From positions 4,771,001 to 4,835,000 of the forward strand of contig JAWUZG010000084.1 of assembly GCA_036785705.1 (NCBI GenBank): a stretch of 64,000 nt of DNA, written 5' to 3'. The first letter of the stretch is position 1. Every line of letters begins with the position of its first letter. Shown in pieces: positions 40,401-52,400 of this stretch. The position numbers and the translations under genes are program-made. This DNA is from Acanthornis magna. Lineage: Eukaryota; Chordata; Aves; Passeriformes; Acanthizidae. The notes below the pieces were generated by a model. That model saw nothing but the letters and a program-made list of their open reading frames with translations. It was not told the origin of the DNA and did not search any database.

Positions 40401-43400
40401 TGAATTGCTGTACATGACTTAGCAAGTGTTGGAGGTTGGGGGGGGGGAAGTGGAATTTTTCCCATTCTGTTGCTAGGCAAGTAACGATCGGTACTTAGAG
40501 GACATTTTACTCTCACAAAAGAGACAAAGACTTTTTGGCTGGGCGGGCACGGGAACAAGAGATAGCAAGACTTGATAACGACACACGGACTCGCTCACAA
40601 GTCTCGGAGGAGACAGCAGTGGAAGGAACGGCTCTCCGTTTTTTTGGCTGCGACTGCAGGAAAAGAAAAGCCCGGCTTTGCACTAGTTTTTCTCTACCTG
40701 GTGGGTGAGTGCTCGGGGCACGAGACTCCAATCCTCTCTTCCCCTCCGGGAGGGTGCATCTCCCAGCTGCACTGCAGCGGAACGGGACCCCCGCCTGCCA
40801 CCACCCCGCGCCCTGCCTGCTGCCGCCCCCCCCACCCTGCCTGCCCCAACTGCGGAGTTTCCTGCTGCCTCCTCTGCTGGCTGGCCCGGGTGGGCTGACC
40901 CGGCCGCTCCATCTCCCAGCTCTGGGCTCTCTGCTGTGCCCCCCGTCCATCTGCGCTCCACCCTGCTCCAGCCCATCGGCCATTACGCGCGACACAGATC
41001 CAACCTCGCGGCACAGCGCCATCTGCAGCTTCCCGGGAGTCATCGCACCTGTCCTGCTGGTCTAGGAGCCCAACAGCGCCCCTGCTGGCCGTGACCGTGA
41101 CTGCACCAACCGGGAAAGTGCCTGACAGTCCAGGGACATTTGCCACCGAGTTTTTTTGGTTTTGTTTACTGTTTTTTTACCTTGTTTACTGTTTTTTGTT
41201 ACTGATTGTTTACCTCAGTATAGATACTAGTAAAAAAACTCTTATTCCTTTTCCCATACCTTTGCCTGAGAGCCCTTGATTCTAAAGTTATAATAATTCG
41301 GAGGGAAGGGGATTCACATTCTCTGTTCTAAGGAAGGTTCCCACCTTCCTAAGCAGACACCTGTCTATCAAACGAAGACAGATTTTGGCGCCCAATGTGG
41401 GGCTTGAGGGCATTGAGAGGAAAAAAAAAGGGTGCAAAAGGAATAACAGTTTCTGGGAGACCCATTTTTAGTGTGCTGAACATAGAAACCTCACTAAGTG
41501 ACACCATGTGGTCTAGCATACCTTGGTCTGGCTGGCACATTCTCGTGGCCACGGTTTTCCCATTTGCAGCTCCCTATCTAAACATGGGTCCTATAACTAA
41601 GGCTATAGTGGCTGTTATCCAGTTCTCACAATGGGTCAATAAGGTGAGGAATCTATGGATTTTCCATTTCCTTTGGACGGCGGTCACTTGGTTACAGGGC
41701 TTTAACACCGTGAGTACATGTTTTTGGAGTCTGTTTGGTAATGGTACCTTTTGTGAGGAGACGACACTAGGGGAAGATTTTTCTCAACCCTTCGCCCATC
41801 TCTTTGGGCCTACCCTACCAGGGCTCAGAGGGTTCATATACTCTCTAAATACCAATGACGTCCTACAGTGCTTGGGGTTGCTGATAGGCCTGTTCAACTT
41901 TGCACTCCAAGTGAGAGGGGAAAAGATACGTCAGGTGTTGAAAGAATATACTTCCTCAGCTGGTGGGAAGCCCTCTCCTTGCCCCACAGGGGAAGAGTTA
42001 GATGGTGCAGCAGCGGAACCCACGGACATTACAACCGTCCAGGTTCCAGCTGAACCTCAAGGGCAGTCACAGTCAGCAGCAGTTGCCCCTGTACAGCAGA
42101 GGAAGTATAAGACCAAATCGGTACGCCCAGTTGATGATGATGGGGAACCAGGGCCTTCAGAACCTGCAGGGGAGCCTGGGCCTATAATCATCACCGAGTC
42201 CCTGCCGTACGACACTATCCGTAATCTGCACGATGACATTGTGCGGCGGAAGGGCGAGGCTTTCTCAGCCTGGTTACTTCGGGTTTGGGACCGCATGGGC
42301 CCAGGCGTGCAGGTGGATGGTAATGAGGCCAGGAATTTGGGAGCCGTGGCCCTGGACGCGGGTGTTGAAAAGGTGTTCGTGAGGGAGGCAGGACCCATTT
42401 CTCTCTGGGAGAGGCTTTTAATGAGTGTAAGAGAGAGGTTTGTTCACAAAGACAGAATGCAGGAGAACTACCGTAGATTGCCCTGGAAGACCGTTGAGGA
42501 AGCGATCCAACGGCTGAGAGAAGTGGCAGTACAGGAGGTGCTTTTTGGGAGGGACGGACAGCACGAAAATGATCCTGACAAGGTCAGATGCACAGGGCAA
42601 ATGTTGTGGAACCTGGCAAGTCTAGGGCCAACCCAATATGCCACCTACATTGCAATGTTTAATGCTGATGACAACCGTGAGACAGTGAGCTCTGTAGCTG
42701 ACAAGCTCAGGCATTATGCAAGTGTGATCAATGGCCCAATGCAGGCTCAGCTCTCTGCTGTGGTTAAGGAGTTGAAGGAGGAGATGAAGGAGATGAGGAA
42801 GGAGATCAGGGACGAGATCAGGGAGGAGGTGAGAAAAAACAGTGTGGCACCAGTGAGAGTCACAGGCCCCAACACTGGAGCCCGACGTCCCCCAGCTAGA
42901 GAAAGAGGGTACACCCCACGAGCTGAGTTGTGGTTCTTTCTGCATGACCATGGGGAAGACATGAAAAGGTGGGATGGGAAGCCCACCTCTGTCCTGGCAG
43001 AACGGGTGCGTCAGCTTAAGGAGGGCAACACTAGCCGAGGGGATTCTGCCAGAGCCAAGGTAGCCTCAGCTTCCTGTAGCCAACCTGCTGAGTACAACAG
43101 AAGGGAAAATGTTGTGTCAGATTCCCTTGACGGTGGAATGCATGATCAGGAAGGGAATGATAACCAGGGCTAGAGGGGCCCTGCCTCTAGCCAGGTAGAG
43201 GCATGGGAAAACCGTGTCTTTTGGACTGTGTGGATTCGATGGCCTGGTACATCAGAGCCACAAAAATATGAAGCATTGGTTGATACAGGTGCGCAGTGTA
43301 CCCTAATGCCATCGGGACATGTTGGGGCAGAACCCATTTCTATTGCTGGTGTGACGGGGGGATCACAAGAGTTGACGCTGGTGGAAGCCGAGGTGAGCCT

Positions 43401-46400
43401 GACTGGGAAGGAGTGGCAGAAACATCCCATCGTGACTGGTCCAAAGGCCCCGTGTATTCTGGGTATAGATTTCCTCCGGAATGGCTATTTCAAAGACCCG
43501 AAAGGACTCAGGTGGGCTTTTGGAATAGCTGCTGTTGAGGCAGAGGGCGTTAGGCAATTGAACACCTTGCCTGGGCTGTCAGAGAACCCTTCTGCAGTTG
43601 GACTTTTGAAGGAGGAGGAACAACAGGTACCAATTGCCACCTCGACAGTGCACCGCCGACAGTATCGAACGAATTGAGATGCTGTGATTCCCATCCACAA
43701 GCTGATCCGTGAGCTGGAGAGCCAAGGGGTGGTCAGCAAGGCCCACTCACCCTTCAACAGCCCCATCTGGCCTGTGCGCAGATCTGATGGAGATTGGAGA
43801 TTGACTGTGGACTATCGTGCCTTGAACGAGGTGACTCCACCGCTGAGCGCTGCCGTGCCAGACATGTTGGAGCTCCAGTATGAGCTAGAGTCCAAAGCAG
43901 CAAAGTGGTATGCCACTATTGACATTGCAAATGCATTTTTCTCCATTCCTCTGGCAGCAGAGTGCAGGCCTCAGTTTGCTTTCACCTGGAGGGGTGTGCA
44001 GTACACCTGGAACCGACTGCCCCAGGGGTGGAAGCACAGTCCCACCATCTGCCATGGACTGATCCAGGCTGCACTGGAAAAGGGTGAGGCTCCAGAACAT
44101 CTGCAGTACATCGATGACATCATTGTGTGGGGGGGCACAGCAGAAGAAGTGTTTGAGAAAGGAGAGAAAATCATCCAGATTCTTCTGGAAGCCGGTCTTG
44201 CCATCAAAAGGAGCAAAGTCAAGGGGCCTGCCAAAGAGATCCAGTTCCTGGGGGTGAAGTGGCAAGATGGACGGTGTCAGATTCCCACCGAAGTCATCAA
44301 TAAAATCACAGCGATGTCCCCACCAACCAACAAGAAGGAGACACAAGCTTTCCTAGGCGCCATAGGCTTCTGGAGGATGCACATCCCTGAGTACAGCCAG
44401 ATTGTGAGCCCTCTCTACCTGGTGACACGCAAGAAGAATGATTTCCGCTGGGGCCCTGAACAACAACAAGCCTTCGCCCAGATCAAGCGAGAGATCGCTC
44501 ATGCGGTAGCCCTTGGCCCAGTCAGGACAGGACCAGAAGTGAAGAATGTGCTCTACTCTGCAGCCGGGGGCAACGGTCTGTCCTGGAGCCTTTGGCAGAA
44601 GGTGCCTGGTGAGACTCGAGGTCGTCCACTGGGATTCTGGAGCCGAAGCTACAGAGGGTCCGAAGCCAACTACACTCCCACAGAGAAGGAAATTCTGGCA
44701 GCCTATGAAGGCGTCCAAGCCGCCTCAGAAGTTATTGGCACGGAAGCACAACTTCTTGCACCCCAACTACCGGTGCTGGGGTGGATGTTCAAGGGAAAGG
44801 TTCCCTCTACCCACCATGCCACCGATGCCACGTGGAGTAAATGGATTGCCCTCATCACGCAGCGCGCCCGAATCACCCTGGGATCTTGGAAATAATTACA
44901 AATTGGCCCGAAGGTGAAAACTTTGGTCTCACCGACGAAGAGGAGCAGGAACAAGTGACTCGCGCAGAGGAAGCTCCACCGTACAACCAACTGCCGCAAG
45001 ATGAAACACGCTACGCTCTCTTCACTGATGGTTCCTGTCGCATTGTGGGGGCAAACCGAAAATGGAAAGCAGCTGTATGGAGCCCCACACGGCAGGTCGC
45101 AGAGGCTACAGAAGGAGAAGGTGGATCAAGCCAACTTGCCGAACTCAAAGCCGTTCAGCTGGCCCTGGACATTGCTGAAAGAGAGAAGTGGCCAAAGCTG
45201 TACCTGTACACTGATTCATGGATGGTAGCCAATGCTCTGTGGGGTTGGTTGGAAAGGTGGAAAAAGGCCAGCTGGCAACGTAGAGGAAGACCAATCTGGG
45301 CTGCTGACGAATGGCGAAACATTGCCAGTCGGGTAGAGAAGCTACCTGTGAAAGTCCGTCATGTGGATGCCCATGTCCCCAAGAGCCGAGCTAATGAGGA
45401 ACACCGAAACAATGAACAGGTAGATCAGGCTGCAAAAATACAGGTGTCACAGGTAGATTTAGATTGGCAGCACAAAGGAGAGTTGTTCCTAGCCCGATGG
45501 GCCCATGATGCCTCAGGCCATCAGGGCAGAGATGCCACCTATAAGTGGGCACGAGACCGAGGGGTGGATCTAACCATGGACTGTATCTCCCAGGTGATCC
45601 ATAACTGTGAGACATGCGCTGCCATCAAGCAAGCCAAGCGGGTGAAACCCCTGTGGTATGGGGGAAGGTGGACCAAATACAAGTATGGGGAGGCCTGGCA
45701 GATCGATTACATCACACTGCCTCAAACCCGCCACGGCAAGCGCTACGTGCTCACAATGGTAGAGGCCACCACTGGGTGGCTGGAGACCTACCCTGTACCT
45801 CATGCCACTGCCCGCAACACCATCCTGGGCCTTGAAAGGCAAGTCCTTTGGAGGCATGGTACCCCTGAGAGAATTGAGTCGGACAACGGGACTCATTTCA
45901 AAAATAGCCTCATAAACACCTGGGCTAAGGAACATGGCATTGAGTGGGTGTACCACATTCCTTATCACGCACCTGCTGCTGGTAAAGTAGAGCGATGCAA
46001 CAGCCTGCTAAAAACCATCTTGAAGGCTTTAGGTGGGGGGACTTTCAAAAATTGGGAACAGCATTTAGCCAAGGCCACCTGGCTAGTTAACACCCGAGGC
46101 TCCACCAACAGGGCTGGCCCTGCCCAATCTGAACCCTTGCAAACAGCAGACGGGGATAAGGTTCCAGTAGTGCAAATGAGAGGCATGCTGGAGAAAACTG
46201 TTTGGATTAATTCTGCCTTGAGCAAAGATAGACCCACCCGTGGGGTTGTCTTTGCTCAAGGACCAGGGTGTACCTGGTGGGTGATGCAAGAGGATGGAGA
46301 GACACGATGCATACCTCAGGGAGACCTCAGTTGGGGTTGAACTGCCCATAACACGGTGCCTGTATGCATATCTGTATGTGTATATTCAGAGTAATGCTTG

Positions 46401-49400
46401 TATGTATATAGTTTAAAGGCTTAAGTTCAATGTAATCTGTTGGAATGGAAAAAATTCGGGGTGGATAATGTTGGAGGTTGGGGGGGGGGAAGTGGAATTT
46501 TTCCCATTCTGTTGCTAGGCAAGTAACGATCGGTACTTAGAGGACATTTTACTCTCACAAAAGAGACAAAGACTTTTTGGCTGGGCGGGCACGGGAACAA
46601 GAGATAGCAAGACTTGATAACGACACACGGACTCGCTCACAAGTCTCGGAGGAGACAGCAGTGGAAGGAACGGCTCTCCGTTTTTTTGGCTGCGACTGCA
46701 GGAAAAGAAAAGCCCGGCTTTGCACTAGTTTTTCTCTACCTGGTGGGTGAGTGCTCGGGGCACGAGACTCCAATCCTCTCTTCCCCTCCGGGAGGGTGCA
46801 TCTCCCAGCTGCACTGCAGCGGAACGGGACCCCCGCCTGCCACCACCCCGCACCCTGCCTGCTGCCGCCCCCCCCACCCTGCCTGCCCCAACTGCGGAGT
46901 TTCCTGCTGCCTCCTCTGCTGGCTGGCCCGGGTGGGCTGACCCGGCCGCTCCATCTCCCGGCTCTGGGCTCTCTGCTGTGCCCCCCGTCCATCTGCGCTC
47001 CACCCTGCTCCAGCCCATCGGCCATTACGCGCGACACAGATCCAACCTCGCGGCACAGCGCCATCTGCAGCTTCCCGGGAGTCATCGCACCTGTCCTGCT
47101 GGTCTAGGAGCCCAACAGCGCCCCTGCTGGCCGTGACCGTGACTGCACCAACCGGGAAAGTGCCTGACAGTCCAGGGACATTTGCCACCGAGTTTTTTTG
47201 GTTTTGTTTACTGTTTTTTTACCTTGTTTACTGTTTTTTGTTACTGATTGTTTACCTCAGTATAGATACTAGTAAAAAAACTCTTATTCCTTTTCCCATA
47301 CCTTTGCCTGAGAGCCCTTGATTCTAAAGTTATAATAATTCGGAGGGAAGGGGATTCACATTCTCTGTTCTAAGGAAGGTTCCCACCTTCCTAAGCAGAC
47401 ACCTGTCTATCAAACGAAGACAGCAAGATGAAGGAAACAAGAAAAATTAGGTTCTGCTAAAGACAAAGCATGTAAATGTCACTATGCATCTTTTTATTTC
47501 CTCCAAATATCTCACTGAAAAAATCTAGGCCAACTGCAACCATTAAATATTTGGAGAACTTATGGTCCAAAAGGTACTCTCTATTCCCTTGAAGGAAGTA
47601 TAACTCAGACTGCCTTACCTGTTGTAACCTGTATTTCTTCTTCAGTCGTATCCATACTTACAAAATCTTCTTCACTAGTTGAATTCAAAGTATCTAAATC
47701 TAGCAAATGAGAGTGGTGAGTGTGTTAGCAGGATGTCTCTAGTAATACTTGTATTATAGAATCACTTTTATTTACTTATTTATTTTTGTAGAAGAAATAG
47801 ATTTCTGTTGTACAGATCTGTGCTATTACATCAGTAGTAAAGTACTATTTAAATTGCATCGCAAACAAACCTCTCAGGTTTTGCACACATTCATTGTTTG
47901 TCTTCACCATTCATTAGGCCTTTGTTAAATGCCTGAAGAGGTTCACAATCCATTTTTTTTCACTGAAACAATTTAGTAGATGGGTATCTCCTAGAGCAAA
48001 ATAATTCTGAGCAGCTGATTCACTGAAGTGCCCTTTATGCTGCCTCAAGGAGGCATTTTCCCAAGTTACTTCTATTACCTGTTACATGAACAAAGGAGAC
48101 TGCAGCTCTGAATCCTCCAAAAGTCTCTGTTTCGTCAGAGTGAAAGACAACCACCATCACAGCAGAGGAGCTTAGAACAGGTGCTGGTAGGGCAAACCCA
48201 CAGGACTTAACTAAAAATGAGAAAGCAAAGGCTCACTATAAATTAACAGCTACTTTGTAATTCCTCTCCATTTCAACAGTGGGCACACAATATTCTGTAT
48301 ATTCCAGCTCTCACACAGGAAGGTAAAAAATTACCATGACCAAGAGATAAGCAGACTGAGGCTGAAGGACTGCTCTATTATTCCTGGCAGCCTATCATGT
48401 TCAGTAATTACCTCATCAGAACAAGGAGTGTCTGGCATCATTCCACAACAGCCTGTTGCAGCACCCACACTCACAGGTTGCCATTACACATGAAACACCC
48501 CAGATACCTGATTTTCCCTAATCTAAGCACCAAACAAGGGCTGAAAACAGTTTTTTGGGATAGGCTTTCCTCTCATTTAATATAAGCCAAGTGACAAGAA
48601 TTACATTAATGCTGCTCTGGAGTGAAGAACAACTGGATTCTGAAAAGATGTCTTGGGTGCTTTGTGTGTGATCATTCTTATAAACCCAAATTACTGTGCT
48701 ATGTTCTTTTCTTCATTTACATGCATTCAGAACTGCATCACACACAGAATTTAAACACACAAAGATGGTTCTCTTCGACATGGCTTTGCCTGTGTTAGTT
48801 GAAAATAATTGGCAATACCTGCAAGAATTTTTCAAGGAACTGAAACTAGTACCTGTAACATCACCTGATACTCTAGAACTTGATTTTAACCTGGACAACA
48901 GAGCCAGTGAAAGTCATAAAAGAAATAGGCCATCCCCAAAATAAAAAATCAAAAGTCTAACCGATTTCCTCCGTTTTTATCACATCTTCGTACACAGTCA
49001 CTGCATCATAGGAACAATCTTCACCCTCTTCTACTTCAAAAGAGTGGTATGTAAGCTTTAAATAAAAAAATGGAAGAGTGAACCTTGTTGTGAGAGCCAG
49101 ATAAAAAAAATTCAAAGATCTACAGGGTCTTTAGTATTCTGAGTGATTCCTGCAAGGTTTGGTTTCTGTGACACTCAGACCTTTCACAGGTGATACATAA
49201 ATACTAAATTTGCTAGAAGAGTCTGTCATGATAAAATTTAACCCAGGAAATCCTATTTTACCATAACCTAAAGGGCAAATCCAAACCTATCTGTCTTTTG
49301 GGATGGAAAGTGATTCCTCTTAACTGCATCCAGCAGCATTTTTCACGCTCATGTTGTTGATGTTGTTTGTCCTTAGCAGCATAATTTTGTGTTAACTCAG

Positions 49401-52400
49401 TGTTGCCCACTTCCACCCTGCAGACACAAGAAAGGGTTCATGTTGTACCTTGACCACATGGTCCTCTGGAGCACAGATGATCCACTGACAGTCTGCCATG
49501 TTGCTGTAGTGCTCTGGGTAGTGCATGCTCTCTAACACTCCTTCTTCAAAAAGGACAGCTAGGGACTCACAGCCAGCATCTAGAGATCCAGGAAAACAAA
49601 AATGGAGACACTGTGACTTCCCATTAGATCAGTCCCAAAGAAAAAAAATTAAATCCAGAAAACTTCTTATCGTTTCACACAGCTGAGGAAGAGAGCAGGA
49701 CAAGAGCAGCAAACCAAATCCCTCTGTTTGAAAAAGATGCAAGGAAAAATTTCCCTCTGTTCTCCCAAGCAGAAGAGCAACTCCAGCCCATGACAAAAGC
49801 ATTCCCCTCTGGCTACAGGCAGTGCACTGCAGGAACAGGGCCCTGTGTGAAGACGTGAACAGAACCAGAGGCCACATCTTCCTGAGGGGCTCTGCAGTGG
49901 GCAAGACCCTCTGGAGGGAATTCCCCCTGCACTCTGCCCTTACACTCTGCAAAGGAAAGAACCATCTGGCAAAGCTGCAGCAACAGCAGCAGTTTGTTTA
50001 ACTTAAGGCTAAGCAGGTGGCCCTTGGGCCCGTCCCTTGGGATGGAGCACTGCTCTGTGCAGCAAAACCAAAAGCTATTCTTCATTACATGTTTAAGCAT
50101 TAGCTGCCTACCTCAAGGCATCCCCATGAAAGTGTCACCCACCTAGAAATACCACAGGAGCTTCCTCTGATTTATTTTCTCCTGACATTTTTTTCAGGTC
50201 ACCACCCGAGAGTGTAGGCAGATACATTACTTGTCTTAGACTTACCAGGAAGAATATTTGGTGTAAGAGGTTTGTAGGTAAAAGAAAAAACAGTTCCATA
50301 ACCCTCATCATCAGAAACAAATTTCAGCTTTATACTGTTGGAGCCAATCAAAATAGGTAATGGAAGATCTCCTCCACAGAATTTCCCTGAAACATATATT
50401 AGAGAATAATCACTGTTTAAACCCTTCAGTTAGTTGAGAAAACTTGCCTGTACAATTTTTAATACTTAGCTACAAAAATTTTAGGATGAAAAGGAAATTT
50501 TCTATTCATCTCTCTACTTCCCTATTAATCCCTTAGTCCAAATAGATTCACACTATTAAAAATTGAAAATCATTGACACCAGAAAGTCATATGCTGATAC
50601 CGTTCCCAACCAGGCATTTTCCAACCTCTTCTCCTCCCACATTCTTATTCTTTTATTTCAGATCCTATGTCTCAAAGTATCAATCAAGAAAATGCAATCG
50701 AAACATAACCAACCACCACATCCTCACTGGGTGCTCTTGCTGGTAGAATAAAGAGTGCTCTGACAGGTTATAGATCTTTCCAACCTGAAGGATTCTGTGA
50801 TTATTTCAAAGAACAAGGGGACAACAACTCACCCACGAATCTGTCATCTTTTGAATAGACTGATAAAGAGTCATAGTCACAGAACGTTTCTGGCTCTACA
50901 TCAAAGTGGGAGAAACGAAGCGATATGTAACTCCCTTCTGGCACAAACAGGCTCCAGATACACAATCTGGAATAAGAAATTAGTTCCCATTCACAGAAAT
51001 GCAACCAAAACCAACCCAAACCCAACAAAACCTACACTTACTTATATGGGGAACATTCTCTGGGGAAAGGCTGTGTTTTCTCTACTTACTGGTGGTTTTG
51101 ATAGAACGGTTGAGGCCTTCCAGGAAAATGTAATTCCCCTTCAGTGTTGCAGAGTTTGCCATCCTGAACACTACAAGATGCTGTGAGTTAAAACATAGTA
51201 GAAGGGATCAGGTTTGACACATATGCAACCATCTGTTCCACCAAAAAGCTCAAACATCTGGAGAATATTGTGAGACAGGATTGCTCAGCTGTTCTTTGTT
51301 TCTGCTGGCAGGCTGATGCTATATCTTGTCCCTACTGTCTTTTATTTGGAATTATGGTAAATCAGTTTTAAATCCCAAATTTGGGAGCAAGAATGAAACC
51401 CTGCCAATAGGCTAACATTTTATTGTAAAAATGGCAGTGCTTGCTTTTTTACCTTAAATAAAATAATGGCTACATGAAGACTTCAATACAAATAATTTTC
51501 TGGGAGGAAAAATGGATACCCCAGGACATAACAAAAGTGTTCATGGCAGGCCATTTGTATTAATGTATTAATTTGTATTAATGCCCTTAGTTAGTTACAG
51601 CAGGAGACTTTTGCAACAGTACAAGGTGCTGTGAAAAATACTTTAATAGAAGAAGCAAAAGCTTTCCTCTCTCACCAAGTGTCACTAGAAACACATTAAC
51701 TTACAAAAATCATCTCCTCTTTCCCTTCCTTCTGCTTGCAAGGTAATCCAGTAAGAGCAACATTTATCAACAACTATGTACATTTAAGCAAATTTAAGGA
51801 GACAAATACTTATAAGATTTTTTCACCTGCAGCATCCTAGAAGACGAATAAAATTTTTTTAAAAGCCACAAACAGCACTTTAATACCCAATTCTCCCTGG
51901 CCTCAGCAAGTCTACACAAACTGACAGTGCACCCATCATTTATCATCTGAGAAATGTCACTCTGCATTACTAAAATTAAAGTTTTACAGTCTAGTTCACA
52001 ATACTTGTTACCATTATCTTTACATGAACTTACACCTAGATGAACAGGATGAACATTATCATGGCAGAATCAATGAAAGATCTAAATTTAAACATGTTAC
52101 ATTTGGTGTTTGGTTTCATGGGTTAGTTTTTTTTGTACCTTTTATTCTCAGAAATAGACAAGTTAATAGAGTCATCCCAGACTGTGCAAAAGTACTACTA
52201 ACTTACCTCACACTTTCTATTTAGAACGTCCATTTTAATACAGTATTAACATCACTAACTAGATTTCATGCATTGCTTGAGGTTCTGTTCTACCATTAAT
52301 TTTATTTGCATTTCAATAAAAACGTGGCCTTATATATGTAGTTGTCTTAAGGAAAATACCTTCCTTTTTATTAAGTCACCAATATATAAATATGACTTCA

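Larger units (their letters stand above)
40427..47422 (+). mobile_element. Endogenous retrovirus 2: env-less ERVL-type provirus with broken pol
   Basis: Same family and order as the element at 24451: 5' LTR 40427-41380, primer-binding site 41386-41403, gag-like frame to TAG 43171-43173, pol remnants to 46340, 3' LTR 46469-47422. LTRs are both 954 bp with two differences seen. Flanked by GCAAG duplications (40422-40426, 47423-47427). It lies antisense in an OVCH2 intron. The internal region is very similar to provirus 1, but the LTRs are clearly a different subtype. Confidence 0.96.
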
